Shown: positions 22,837 to 35,367, counted from the stretch's first letter. The stretch: DNA of 64,000 nucleotides from Sycobia sp. Sy_11 (GCA_018907035.1 JACCIC010000344.1:165714-229713); one strand, 5' to 3'. Made by a program: numbers and translations. The notes: generated by a model not told the origin, from the letters alone.

Positions 22837-24815
22837 TGTAACGTTCCGTCTTCTTCCTTCTTAATTTTCTTTTACTAAGTTTTATTTTATTATTGCGGGA
22901 AATTTGTAGGCTTTAGGGTACGTGATTCGGAGGGAGGAACGTATCAGGAAGGGTTTTCGGGTGAATAACTTGAGACTCGTGCTTTTTTATGTTTTAAAAA
23001 AATAACAAAATATATTATCTTATAAATTACACAAAGAAAATACTGCGTAAACGCCGTAGATACCCTGAAACAAACAAAAAAAATAACGATTCGCAAATTA
23101 ATTACTCGCGCCTTCAAATTATTTTATATTATGGCTAGTTGTTAATCGGCTTATCTAAATTTCTACGAATTCACACGGCCTTGACCCAGTAATTTTCGCG
23201 CTTTATTTACTACATTGAGTTAAACGGTTCCTTCTTTCTATTTATTATATTTATATAAGCGGTCTGTCTATTTACACGGAGTTTTTGTCGTGCTATCGTA
23301 ATAAATCCTTTTTTCTATTTTATATCGCTTTAAGGTGCGCCTTAGACAGTGATATAAAAAAGTTCGGTGTTTTACTTAGGAATAAGCGTTTATTATTCCT
23401 TAGCAAGACCCCGTTTTCTTTCCATTTATTTTACAGAATTTACTTCGTATATTTGTAATAGTAAGTCGATTAACGTTATGACGTTTGCAAATTTTCGATC
23501 ACCGATCGGTCTGGTATTAATCCGAGGTGCGCCTCATGATTAATAGCCGCCTGGTAGTTTAATTCGACGAAAAGGAGCGCCTTTTCTTCGCATTAAATGA
23601 ACACGATTATACTTTTTTCTCCCGGCGGCTTTCTGGATTATTTCTTAGGTGAAAAAGAATTACTTTTTCTGAAGTCGGAAGCGTCCGTTCTTCTGGGTCG
23701 GTAATCTTTTACTCTTTTCTTACGAGTAAAGGTGTTTTTCCTTGGGTCGCGGTAGGTTAGAGCGATCGTGTGAAACCGCGAGTGTTCGCGTGAGTTCGCG
23801 AAATAGTATGCGCGAGCCGCGAGGGCGCTGGAATAGGCATGAAGTTCGAAATGAACTTCACTTTCGTCTCTGATCTTCAGATAGTCCAACGCAGTTTTAT
23901 CCGTCACGCTTCAACAGCGTTTTTGTCTTTTCGTTTTCCATCGAATTGCAAAGTTTAAAGTCGCCTTTTGAGTTTGCACTTGTGTAAACTACATCCGAGG
24001 AGCGGAAAAGATACGCGGCGATATCACCACAGCAGCCCCGGACAGTGAGCGTTATAGTTCGAGGAAGCGCACACGCGCTGCCGTCCGTGTAACGTTGCGA
24101 ATAGCGACGCCATCAGCGGCTACGAGCCGCAGCCACGCGCAACCGCACGAGCCATCCGCGCAAGTGAGTGAGAGAGAGGGCGCGCACCCAGCCGCTCTGA
24201 CACCAGGCGACGACCGCGAGCACCAGCGAGCTTCAGGCCAGCGACAGCATCGTCGTCGGCAAGTAGCTTTGTCTTTTCATTTATAAGTACGTATAGCTAG
24301 ACTCCTGGCCCACCGCCGCGTCCACGCGTCGGATTCCCGCGTGTATAGCTTAGCGGTTAAGTATGATTGAGGTATCTATATCGCGCGTAGGCAGTAGAAT
24401 ATTATAGTTTATATCGTTTCATAATTTTATGCTTTTGTAAATGATTTCGTGTGTATGTAGCATGTAGTATATAGTTCCGTATCATACCGTCGTTCCCAAG
24501 TGTTATATATAGCAAGCGTCCCGTTCCGTATACCCCGTCCCCGTGTATTATGTGTAATCGCGTATCCGCGTAAATAGTTATCATATCGTCGTGAAATCCA
24601 CAATCAGCCCATAGCGTATGTCCTAGCGTACCTCTATAAAGTAGTTTCATGCGATAATAAATATTAATATTATTAAAATCTCATGAAGTATATCGCGTGA
24701 ATCTTTCGCTGTTCCCTGTCCCCTTTTCAGGGGAGTTCTCAAGCAGCTGCGTGGAAGTCTCCACGTACACACACACACTGACAAACAGTAAGTAATAACC
24801 CGAATTTGGGGTTAT

Positions 24816-24816
<1 letters not shown>
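22837..24816 (+). mobile_element. Solo LTR G, related to the LTR of element D
   Basis: Starts TGTAACG and ends GGGGTTATA. The segment 24095-24270 (GCGACGCCATCAGCGGCTAC, GCGAGCACCAGCGAGCTTCA, GACAGCATCGTCGTCGGCAA) matches the minus strand of 48350-48150 in D's LTR. No internal element sequence follows, so it is a solo LTR. Small frames on either strand (23638-23907, 24095-24286) match nothing. No clear target duplication because both flanks are AT-rich. Confidence 0.65.
24786..24795 (+). promoter_or_regulatory. 5' splice donor near the end of LTR G
   Basis: ACA/GTAAGTAA, GT at 24788, 28 bases before the LTR end. Same relative position as in D and E. Confidence 0.45.
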
Positions 24817-24879
<63 letters not shown>

Positions 24880-24880
24880 T
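24817..24880. repeat. (AT)n microsatellite
   Basis: About 60 bases of AT dinucleotides directly after the end of LTR G. Confidence 0.95.
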
Positions 24881-24892
24881 TACCTTTAATTT

Positions 24893-25022
24893 TTCGAGTA
24901 GGCTAAACGGGTGGGACTCTCGCAGTCGTGTACACGGAAGCTGCTCCTCTAATTTTTCTAAGTAGGCTAAACGGGTGGGACTCTCGCAGTCCTGTATACG
25001 GAAGTCCTGTATATGAAGCTCC
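24893..25022 (+). repeat. Tandem duplication of ~65 bp in C LTR
   Basis: GAGTAGGCTAAACGGGTGGG followed by ACTCTCGCAGTC and ACGGAAG occurs at 24894 and again at 24959. Confidence 0.85.
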
Positions 25023-25334
25023 TTTCATCCTTCCTGGTAGACAAGACCGTTGGAAAAGAATCTTACGTACGCGAGCATATAGACGAAGTTAAATAACGAA
25101 TTAGGTAGTAAACTCGCGATTTAAAGACGGACCAATACTACCTAGATTCGGTATCCAAAAACGCGTACACCTCGGCTCACCGGCCCCACATCCCTGGCTA
25201 GTAGTCGAGAGGCTTGGCCAAAAATAGGGGCAAATTACTGACCGGTCTTTCGCGGAAGAAAATCGTCGCGAATAGAATCGGGTGGGCACTCGTCATTATA
25301 TATGAATACGTATATAGTGCGGGACGACACAGAA

Positions 25335-27650
25335 GACTGTAACATTTTGAACATTCATGATTCAAAAATATGTGCTTTTGAATTTCTAAATATTTGAGAA
25401 ATTATTTTAAAACTTTTTAAAATAATGTAAATCGTGAGAAGTACCATCTGCAATTTTTTTGTTTACAAAATGCCTCCTCTTGAATCTCAACTGTTTGCGA
25501 CTATCTGTTAAAAATTTTAACGGACCGAATATGTGACAATGATACTTTCTGCAACTTTCTTGATTCAAAAAACTGACTTTTAAACTTTCAACAGCTTGGG
25601 AATATTTTTCAAAATTTTTTAAAATACCGTAAACCGTGAGAAGTATTTCATGGTTCAATCTGAACCATTCCTAATGCAAAAATGTTTGCTTTTAAATTTC
25701 CAAATCTTTACGTAAAAATTTCAATATTTTTCAATGGACCGTGAAAATGAGAATATTACACTTTTGCAACTTTCCTGCTTTGAAAAAGTGTCCTTTCGAA
25801 CATTGAACAGTTTGGATAAAGATTTCCATACTTTGCCTTTCCATACTTCCATACTTTTCCAACCGATTGGAAATATAATTCATTTTACATTCTGATACTT
25901 TCATACTTCAAACACTTGCTTTCATGAATTTCCAACTGTTTGTCAAAAGATTCCAAAATTGTTCAACCACTCGAACAAGTGGGTATGTTATCTTCTGCAA
26001 ATTTCTTGTTTCAAAAACGTGCTCGCATGAATTTTCAACTGTTTGGGAAAAAATTTCCAAATATTTCAAAAGACCGAAAAAGTGAGAACTCTTTCATTCT
26101 GAAACTTACTTGGTTCGAAAACGTGTCTTATAAGCTTTCAACTGCTTGGGAATATTTTTGAAAATTGTTAAAATATTGTAAATTATGAGAAGTATTTCAT
26201 TCGGCAATTTTCCTGCTTTGAAAAAGTGTCCACTTGAACTTTCTGCTGTTTAGGACAAACTCTCAAAATTTTTCAACCGATCTTGAAACTAAGACATTTT
26301 ATATTCTAAAGTTGCTGCAGCGAAATAGTATGATTTTGAAGCTTCAAATATCTGGGAATAGCTTTCAAAATTTTTCAACCGATCGGAAAAGTGAGAATTA
26401 TCATATTTTAAAAAATTGAAGCATCGAAAAAGAGAGAAAAAGTCTCCTCTGAAAATTTGAACTGTACGGGAATATTTTTCAAAAAATTTCAACCGATCGG
26501 AAAAGTAAGAACTGTCATATTTTGCACAGTTCCTGCATCTAAAAACTCTTTTTTCAAGTTTGAAATGTTTGGGAAAGGTTTTTATATTGTTTTAAAGCAT
26601 AGTAAAAGTGAGAAGTATTATATACTGCAAATTCCCTGCTTCGAATAATTCTGTTCTTGAACTTTCAACTGTTGGGGATTATCTGACTAACTTTGAACAT
26701 TTTTCAACCGATCAGAAAAGTGAAAAATATTAAATTCTACAACTTTCCTGCTTCGAAAGAGTGACCTCTGAAAATTTTAAGTGTTTGGGAATAGTTTTCA
26801 ACATTTTTGAACCGATCGTAAATATGAAAAGTATTACATTCTGCAATTTCCATGCTTTGAAAAATTATCTTCCTGAACTTTAAGCTGTTTTTGACAAACT
26901 CTCTACATTTTTCAAAGTAAGAAGTATTACATTCTGCAATTACCCTGATTCGAAAAAATGTCATCTTGAATCTCCAACTGTCCGGCAATAAATTTGAAAA
27001 TTGTTAGACAAATCGGAAATGTGAGAATTGCTCTATTCTGCAAATTTTATGCTTCGAAAAAGTGTCTTCTTCAACTTTCCGTTTTCAAAATTTTACCAAT
27101 GTTTAGAAAATTGAGAAATACCAAATTCTGCTATTTTCCGCTTCAAGAACGTATCCTCTTGAACTTTTAACTGTTTTGGTAACATTCTCTAAGTTTTAAA
27201 AACCAACGGAAAAATGGAAAATATTAAATTCTGCAATTTCCTGCTTCGCAAAAGTACTCTCTGAAAATTTCAACTGTTGGGAAATGTTTTCAAAATTTCT
27301 CAAAGGACCGCAATAGTCAGAAGTATTGCATCCTGCTACTATCCGCTTCAAAGAAGTATACTCTGGAACGTTTAACGGTTTCGGATTAATTCTCAAAATT
27401 TTTCAACCGATCGGAAAGGTGGAAGTAAAATTCAATTTTCTAACTTTCTTTTAGAGACAAAGTGCCCTCTTGTCTTTTAACTGTTTAGGAATAGTTTTCA
27501 AAATTGTTCTATGATTCGAAATAGTGAGTAGTATTATATGCTACTGCTTTCGGCTTCAAAAAGTGTCCTCTGCAACTTTCAACTTTTTATGACAAACTCA
27601 AAATTGAACTGATTGGACAAATATGTAGTATTAAATCCTGCAATTTTCCT
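25335..27650. repeat. Diverged ~108-bp satellite-like array
   Basis: About 2.3 kb of recurring blocks: TTTTCAACCGATCGGAAA, then GTGAGAAGTATTACATTCTGCAA, TTTCCTGCTTCGAAAAAGTG, TTGAACTTTCAACTGTTTGG. The CAACCGA block recurs at 26274, 26376, 26491, 26705, 26809 and 27414, with spacings of 102, 115, 214, 104 and 605, so units of about 100-115 bases and roughly 20 copies. Divergence between units is high. Short frames within it are shadows. Confidence 0.85.
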
Positions 27651-28290
27651 TTTCATTTTTCGGTTCAATTTATTGTTTTAACTGCCTTTTGTTTTCAGGA
27701 ATGCACTGGTAAATTTAAGTTCTAACTATAGTTATAAATCGTCTTAAAAATTCGCTGGAATGCCGCTTCTACAGTGTCAGATTTACGATAGAAATAAGTT
27801 TCCGTGTCAGTTTTTTATCGACTATTAACAAATGTGGCACCGAGCTACTCCATGTTCAAATGTTCATGTAAGATTTTGTTTATGCATTCCATTGACATAC
27901 TAATAATCTTAGCTACCTCATTTAATGTACGATGCTCTACCATTATTTTATAAATTTTTTCAATCATTTCGGGAGGTGTGACCTCAACGTAAGGTCCTGA
28001 ACCGAATTCATCAAAAGTGTCCGTATAACCTTACATTTGGAAACCCTCTTTTTCACCGTCGAATATGATGTAGTGGAAATTTTCAATATAGAATCTAATT
28101 TTTCTTTAATTTGAATTGGAGTTAGTCCTTTTATATAGAAGTAATTTATGACCGTACGATTTTCGGTTTTTTTCATTTTCACGTAAGCATTAGAGGAGTC
28201 GTGTTCAGTAGGCTTTTAAACATACACTAACTGAGCAATTGCCCTGAGAAATCATACACATGTTAATGAGAATGACTACTATATAATATA
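27651..28290 (-). pseudogene. N-terminal remnant of a mariner transposase (first mariner)
   Basis: The minus-strand frame at 28182-27964 begins MKMKKTENRTVINYFYIKGL and contains an HTH (LTPIQIKEKL, STVKKRVSKCK), typical of the transposase N-terminus. It then shifts frame. The second HTH follows at about 27950-27830 (MIEKIYKIMVEHRTLNEVAK, CINKILHEHLNM). The DDD catalytic domain is not found. This is a different mariner subfamily from the element at 28291/42269. Role in life: binding of terminal inverted repeats. Confidence 0.7.
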
Positions 28291-28466
28291 AGGTATGTGA
28301 ATAAGTCTTTCCCGTTTTTTTTCTTCAAATTTTGAGCCTTTATTGTGAAAAAATGGTTACAAATGAATTATTGAAAGTATTGGCCATCGCTAGCTACAAC
28401 TTTTTCCCATCTTTCTGGCAACATACGAATCCCGTTGCGAAAAAATTCGACAGGTTTGGCCTCTAT
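28291..28466 (-). mobile_element. Second mariner, left part (end with C-terminal transposase codons)
   Basis: Plus-strand GGTATGTGAATAAGTCTTTC at 28292 is the inverted repeat partner of 43218-43249. The minus strand from 28466 to 28368 encodes the mariner C-terminus FFRNGIRMLPERWEKVVASD ending QYFQ and TAA. The rest of the gene lies 13.8 kb away on the other side of element B. Confidence 0.9.
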
Positions 28467-30372
28467 TGTAACATCCGGACCTCTCCGATATCTTTATTAT
28501 AACACTCGTAATCAATGTATCTAAAACCCGTTTGTAACACAATATATATCCTGTACGTGTGTAATGTATATTCAATATATATACCACGATGTTTGTAACC
28601 AATATATATTCTCGCATGTACAAGTTAGAATTATAGGAAATATACTAATATACGCTAATATAAATATAAATACAAATGTACGTTACGTATTATCGACAAG
28701 AGAACGTACAAGATAGAATTATAAATTATTATTGCATTATATTATATATTATGGTAATACACCTACAGACAGAATACTTACCGATCCGACGACTCAAGGT
28801 AATGCACCTACAGACAAACACTTACCGATCCAACGACTCATGATAATGCACCTACAGACAAACTACTTACCGATCCGACGATCGACATAGGATAATACAC
28901 CCACCGACAGACACAATACCTCACCGACACTCTACACACGGTAACCGACCTACTACCACAAGGCGACAGCTTACCTATAGACGAATAAAATATTCTTGAC
29001 ATACCTTCTAGATGTACGAATCCCTATTAACAATTTTCTATAATTTATAGAAACACGAATGAACATTTGTAAAAACGATACAGAAGTGCGCATTCAATAA
29101 ATTGTAAGAGGCGAAGCTCCTCAACACGCCTAGACACAAATAACCTACGAGAAAGGAGGATTTATTCATAGATAAATGTATTTGTAGTAAGAGACGTACG
29201 CAGTAAAACTTCCTCCGTCAACGTTCGTACAAGTAAATAAATAATTATCGTATCATCGCTAACTTTTACGTCCAAAGACGCCTCGAAAAGTCGTTAGAAT
29301 TAAGCGAAACTTCGCATATAGATAAATCATAGCTTTCGCAACGATTATACCTAATGAACTTTATTTGTAATAATTAATTATAAGCCGTAAAATCAAATTG
29401 AATGTATAACTTTTATGTTCACGAATGACTTCATAAAATTATAAGTCCAATTTACATTGCTAAGTATAACTATATATACACGACGATAAGAAGATCTCAG
29501 GTAGCACAGCCAGACGCTGACTAGGCTGTCGCGTAAGGCAACTTTTGCAACCGACGAACTGCTCTTAGCACTTAGCAACAGAGTTTACGCCGAGTTTTTA
29601 GCCAATCATAATTTTGTACGTGGCCGCAGCGGCGGCACGAGGGAACTTCTTTCTCACCCTTTTATAAACCAGCACGAGCACGCGCCAGACAGTTCCAAGG
29701 CAGCCACGAGACTTTAAACACGTATCTATCGAGAGAATAATCGGACTTAACGTTAATTTTCATTTCCAAGTCAACTTCGAGTACGCGTCGCGTTTATATA
29801 CGAGTTCAATTACAACCTCCGCATAAATAGATCGCGACAAGTCTTCGCGCATATACAAGTATATTTTCCGATTGATTAAAAGAGTTTTCGTTAGTTCGCC
29901 TTCTCGCGACTCCAAATCGTTGCAACATAGTTCAGCCACGGAGTCGGAACTCTCGCCCTATAATTAGGAGCGATCGCGGGAAAAACTAAATTTATAATTT
30001 CGATTCGAGATTAATACGGTTATCGTCTCTCGGTTTCCAATTGCTGCAACACAGTTCAGCCACGAAGCCGCGACTTGTACGCCGTCAATCTAAAGTTAAC
30101 GACTAAGCGAATAATAATTGTATTTAAATTTCAACCGAAACTTACCGCACCAAAGTGGACGTAATTATTCTGTGTCGTGATTGCGACATTTGTAAGAAAA
30201 TATAAATAAATAAGTGATTTCAATTATAAGGATACACAGGTGTTGTTTTTAGTTCATTTATTAAAGAATACACATAAATCATACATATTTTCCTGCCACC
30301 CTTTTCCTCGAACCAACGTAGAGAGCCAGCTGCAATAAGTAGTGTACCACTACGGTAGGGCAGCCCGCAACA
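28467..30372 (+). mobile_element. 5' LTR of element B
   Basis: 1906 bases, TGTAACATCC to GCCCGCAACA. Three 44-bp repeat units at 28753-28885. The end is set by the point where the 3' LTR stops matching. The 15 bases after it do not start with TGG, so no primer site is evident here; compared with A about 125 bases appear deleted just downstream. Confidence 0.88.
28753..28885 (+). repeat. 44-bp tandem repeat, 3 units (B 5' LTR)
   Basis: Three units of GGTAATRCACCTACAGACA followed by CTTACCGATCC. Confidence 0.9.
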
Positions 30373-32003
30373 ACCAAGGATCAAACGAGCCTAGCGCTCC
30401 TTTCGACAGTGCGGTGTGATTTGTTTTCCCCACCAAGAATTTTTATAAAAATTCAAATAAATACTTCAAAATTATATATATATATATATTTATTTATATA
30501 TAATTTATAATTATAATATATATTTTCAAAATTTGTTGTGAATGTTATATAAACAGTATAACAACATATAACAATTATATAGTAACTACATTAACGATAT
30601 ATTTTAAAAATCTTTATAAAAATTCAAATAAATACTTCAAAATTATATATATATTTATTTATATATAATTTATAATTATAACATATATTTTCAAAATTTG
30701 CTGTGAATGTTATATAAACAATATAACAATTATATAATAATTGAATTAACGATATATTTTAAAAATTTTTATGAAAATTCGAATAAATACTTCAAAATCG
30801 TATATATATTTATTTATATATAATTTATAATTATAATATATATTTTCAAAATTATATACATATATGTATTTCATGGTGGATATTTCAAATGCACGCTTTA
30901 TCTTAGTCAAATCAAACACTTGTGAATATTGAAAAGTGTGTTTTTATTTTCAAAACTATATACATATATGTATTTCATGGTAGATATATCAAATGCATGC
31001 TTTACCTTAGTCAAATCAAAAACTTGTGAATATTGAATAAATTTGTCTTTTTTTTCCTTTTCCTCTCGAAACAGAAGATTTATAGTACTTAAATCAAAGA
31101 ATCTTTGAATTTTAGTTAAACCTTTTATTTTTTTTAACTTTTGCCTTTCTTCTATATTACTTTTTTTCCTATTTCGATAAAGCATAAATAAAATTCCGAT
31201 ATAAATTCAGTTCATTCAAACGTGCTCTGCTTTTGGCCGAATTTCCGATCATATAAATCATTTCAATTCTGATATACACCTAATTAAATCGAAATAATCT
31301 GTCTTGAACTCAATGCCCTCATATTAGTATTGTCTAAAGTCTGATACAAAGTGCATTACTTTCCTTCGGTAAAACGAACGTTTTTCTCTTTGTTCAATAA
31401 ATAATTTTTTTTTTACATACATATACGCCTGTGCACATATTCCTGGATTAAGGTTTTTCTCTCTCTTTTCAACTAATCAATTTTTTTTCTCTTTCTCATT
31501 TTTTTGAATTATTATTATAAATATGTGACATTTATTAATATTTATTAAAACATTTTTTTTTATATATATAATTGTGATACGTATAAATTTATATACATGT
31601 GGAAACCATCATAATTCCTTTTCTTCCTATTTCTTCCGTATTCTGGTTCAAAAGTAAATTCGAATAATTATCCGAAATAATTAAATAAATTATAAACGCG
31701 TTAAAATAAATTTCTCACGAAGAATTGTGTCACCGCAGCTTAAATAATCAGCAAAAAGTTTGTAACACAAATCCACGTACATCCGCAGGCATCTTTGCGC
31801 GAACTCGCAGTCTCTGCCTGTACACGCATTGAAGTCACCAGCTCGGAATACTATCTTTTTCTCGGGTTGCCGTATAAAGCCGCACCTGCAAGATCAAGTA
31901 GCTTACAGACGGGTTGTCTATCAGTCCGTGAAAGAAACATGCTATCTCCGTGCGAAGTTTAATAATATCCGACGAAATATATATATATATATATACGCGT
32001 AAG

Positions 32004-32057
<54 letters not shown>

Positions 32058-32902
32058 GATATATATATATACGCGCGGTCATACGCACGCAATTTGAAAT
32101 AAAATTTAACTTAGATTGCATATTTGAACGGAAAAGGAAGAACTACACAGTAGTTAAATATAAAATAAATTCAACTCAATCGAATTGTTGTAATAAATCT
32201 AAACAGTTGCGCGTAAATTTAAACCGAATGAAATAACAATAATTTTTTTTTTTCCCCTCGTGTCTTTCTCTCTCGGGATAGAGTATATTTGAAATCGATA
32301 AGACAAAAGTAGTTTAATATAAATCGAACATAATAGACGAAGGAGATAAAACCTCATAAGGGAATCACACGCCGAAATAAGTTTGAAAAAAATTGATTTA
32401 ACCATTTTTTTTTTGAGTAAAATCAATATTTTTTTTTTTTTTTTTTGGGGAAACAACGATCGAGAAGAACATCAGTATCTTTCTTTTCCTCTTTTTAAAA
32501 TAAATCGCGATTAAAATAAATAAATTAAAATAAATAAATAAATAAATTTAAAATAAATCCTCTTTTTAAAATAATCGTCCTTTTTATTTATTCTTTTTTG
32601 TTTTTGTACTTTTTTCTTTTCTTTTTCCCTCGGGAAACGAATTGAATTCAACTCACAATTTCGATCATTTTCGTTTTTTGTTGTTGACTAGATTTTGATC
32701 TTTCCTTTTTCCCTTTTCCCTTGTTGTTCCAATTTCACGTTTTTTTTTCAGGATATATAAATATATATACACATAAATCTCCCAAATTCTAATAAATGTA
32801 ATAAACCAAATTACGTAAATATATTGGTAGGTATATATATATACTACAAATATTACATATACGAATATGCATTTTACATATACCAATAGGCTTTCGCCCC
32901 GA
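30373..32902 (+). other. 5' leader of element B with tandem duplications
   Basis: AT-rich, 2.5 kb. A unit beginning TTTATAAAAATTCAAATAA occurs at 30442, 30613 and 30768 (third copy partial). A second unit beginning TTTTCAAAA(T/C)TATATACATA occurs at 30843 and about 30947. Element A has single copies of each. A (TA)n block lies at 31978-32072. No coding signal. Confidence 0.8.
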
Positions 32903-33319
32903 ATGATCCCGCTTTTAACAGTGGCAGATTTAGACCGGTTCTCTATCCTCCGACTAGAGAGACTCGAGAGAAATTTAGGCTTTCTCTTGTCGAACGAACA
33001 AACAAAGCAAAATCAGATAAACCGTCTGACAGGGAGAATAAAAACTTTAGAGAACCAAAACAACCTATTGAACCATAAATTAGACGAGATATTTAAAATT
33101 TTAAGCGAAGAGCAAGAACGCCTATTGGAAGAACGAAACAACGAACTAAATATTATTGAATTATTGTCGCCGAAAGCAGAAGAGGATAAAAGGTTGAGAT
33201 CTGCCGTCGCCACCGTAATTAAGGTAACTTTAGGTGCGCTGGAAGGAAGATCGACAGACAAAGCCGACGAAATAAAAGAACTACAAGAAGCGTTTCAGCG
33301 CCTATCAATCAGTAATTGA
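32903..33319 (+). CDS. Coiled-coil ORF upstream of gag (element B)
   Basis: 138 residues, MIPLLTVADLDRF to FQRLSISN. I chose the ATG at 32903, not the upstream in-frame ATG at 32867, because A has its start at the equivalent codon. It has the same coiled-coil pattern (LTGRIKTLENQNNLLNHKL, LSEEQERLLEERNNELN). About ten residues differ from A and no indel occurs, whereas neighbouring gag and pol are disrupted in both copies. Gag starts 533 bases downstream. No assigned function; possible accessory or particle protein of this lineage. Confidence 0.72.
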   Translation: MIPLLTVADLDRFSILRLERLERNLGFLLSNEQTKQNQINRLTGRIKTLENQNNLLNHKLDEIFKILSEEQERLLEERNNELNIIELLSPKAEEDKRLRSAVATVIKVTLGALEGRSTDKADEIKELQEAFQRLSISN

Positions 33320-33515
33320 TCGAATTTTTTTTCCTCCCTCTTTCCTTTTTTCCCCTTTTAGCTAACAGAGGTCAAATTCGTTAACCAGGAATCACGAGCG
33401 CAGCACTTCACAGGAAACATACATCTTTTCCCCTCAATATATACATATACATTTTTTTTTCTCTTTCTTTCCTTTTCGCCCTGATCGAAAATTAGCGTAA
33501 TTTGTGTTCTAGCCC

Positions 33516-33526
33516 AAAGGTAAGTC
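33516..33526 (+). promoter_or_regulatory. Splice-donor-like site between coiled-coil ORF and gag (element B)
   Basis: CAAAG/GTAAGT. It lies in a ~35-base segment present in B and absent from A at the same place (A reads CTGATAAGTCGCC), so it is probably not a conserved element signal. Confidence 0.3.
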
Positions 33527-33852
33527 GCCGACACGAGTACACCATTTGCAAAGAAAAGTAAACATTTTTTTTTCCTCTCTCTCCCCCTGTTGTTTGTTTG
33601 TTTATTTTACCTCCAAGCCCATCCGACTACAGGTAGCTAACTGATAAACAAATTACCCTCGGTAATAGACCGACGTATATTACACTAGCCGTCGATAAAG
33701 TATCAACGAGCAGAGACAAGTGTCGGTAAATCACCGACCAACCAAACGACCGTCGATGCTTAACGAACGTAACAACCGTCGATAACACATCGACGAAACA
33801 ATCAAACTCAGAAATACTAGAAGAGAATCAAACCGACACAAAAAGAGAAATA

Positions 33853-35341
33853 ATGTCGCAGCCACGCACACCATACACTACCGAGGAGTTAGAGGAGATA
33901 ATGCGAGACATCGCAGAGCGAGAGGAGAGAGTAAAGGATAGAGAGGAAGAAATTCTGGAAGCAAATCGTAGAGCCGATATGCTCCAAAAACAACTAGTGG
34001 ACGAGAGATCGCGAAGACTGGAAGCAGAAGGTACGTTAGAACATCTGCGAGAGTCGACATTAAATTGCACAACCGACACAGTGATAGAACACGGGCAGAA
34101 GCCCGTAGACCCGCCACAGACGCCGAGGATAAAAAGTGTCGTGCGAATAAATAATACACCGAGGATCCCCAACATACGCCGGGACCTCCGCAATTATGAC
34201 TCGCCCCCGAACGAGAATTTAAGAAACGCACCGGTAACGACGTCGACTCAGGCGCCGTTATCGCAAGACCACGGAACGAACGTTTCGATATCGGTCTATG
34301 TAAAGAAGGCCCTTTCCCCACGCTTCGACGGCACGAACCTGACAAGTTTCTTGAAAGCTTGCAGGAGAGCAGTGGGCTCTGTCCCCGCACACCTGGAGCC
34401 GCACATAGTAACTCTACTAAAGAATAAGTTCTCGAATCACGCATATTCGGCGGTTGAAGGAATACCGTTTCACAGTCTCAGAGATCTCTCTGACCGCCTC
34501 CAGCGAATTTTCGCGCCCACCGAGACACTGAACAACCTCCGCGGTCAACTTGGTGCGGCGAAAATTTACCGCAATGAAACGATGTTGACCTTCGTCAAAA
34601 GAAATCTTAGATATACGAGACGCAATGCTGGATCAAAAAAGATTCAACAAGGGCGAGGAATTAACAGAGCAAGAATTTGAAGAAATAGAAAATGATGTGT
34701 TAGAAGGATTCATAGACGGCGTAGGCCCGGACGTTAGAGAACGTATGCGGCACGCATACGATAGCTCGCTCAGCGACGTAATCGACGAGGCGATCGCGGT
34801 GGAGAAACAAATGGAAAGAGACCGTCTGAAGCACGGAACACCGAGTAGTCGCACTCCATACGAAAATAGGCCTGAGCGCGAGGGAACGCTCAACCGTGAC
34901 CGGTATCGCGATAGGTTCGATCGAAGGGAACCTAGGCGGCATTATGACAACTGGAATTATAGAGATCATCCTAGGCACGATCGCCAGGAAAATAGATTTA
35001 CGAGGGACCGTGACGTAACGCACGGGCAAAATAGAATAAACAATCTTACGTCACCAAGCCGTGCGCCCCCACCGAATCAACACAGCCACTATTCGGCGCA
35101 CAGATCTGGCTCGACACGAGGTCCCAACGTGCCCAGATTCAATTATTGCAAAAGGGACGGACACCTCCTTGAAAATTGTTTCGCGAGGAGGTGGCGTAAC
35201 GAAAAGCGAAACCAAGAGCACCAAGGGAGAGACCAACAGGGAATCGGACGGATCGGCCAAGGAACGGGTGCGCCAGGGCCGAGCAACGCAACGAAGCGCC
35301 CTGTGAATACGCTGACAACAAAAGGCGAGTCTTCGTTTTAA
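33853..35341 (+). pseudogene. gag of element B (one frameshift)
   Basis: Start MSQPRTPYTTEELEE, preceded by AAATA at the ATG. Residues 1-75 are a charged coiled coil. Residues ~150-255 are capsid-like (FDGTNLTSFLKACRRAVGSV, PTETLNNLRGQLGAAKIY). The frame changes near 34604, next to an A-rich stretch; the second frame (to 35341) carries EFEEIENDVLEGFIDG, the Arg/Asp-rich NRDRYRDRFDRREPRR block and one zinc knuckle. The knuckle's first Cys is Phe (FNYCKRDGHLLENC; A has Cys), so zinc binding is probably lost. Confidence 0.88.
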
Positions 35342-35367
35342 GCGACAAAGGGAGAAAAATCCCGACC

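Larger units (their letters stand above)
14429..25331 (+). mobile_element. Element C: old, decayed Ty3/gypsy element
   Basis: Plus-strand order: LTR remnant, leader, possible coiled-coil ORF, gag with five zinc knuckles, protease region, RT, RNase H, integrase, 3' LTR. Stops and frameshifts occur in every domain. The two LTR ends (14429-14520 and 25237-25331) align. A has replaced the rest of its 5' LTR, and a solo LTR (G) interrupts its 3' LTR, so C is older than both. Confidence 0.85.
22069..25331 (+). mobile_element. 3' LTR of element C, interrupted by solo LTR G
   Basis: Bounded by TGTGTC (22069) and GACACA (25331), a 6-base inverted repeat. A purine-rich AAAAAGGAG precedes it. The last ~95 bases match the 5' LTR remnant. 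Without the nested LTR it would be about 1.28 kb. A (TA)n block lies at 22282-22340. The left boundary is inferred from the terminal repeat only. Confidence 0.6.

Noticed and set aside
23638..23907. 89-residue minus-strand ORF in solo LTR G
   Set aside because: No motif, lies in U3 antisense to the element, and D's LTR has no counterpart.
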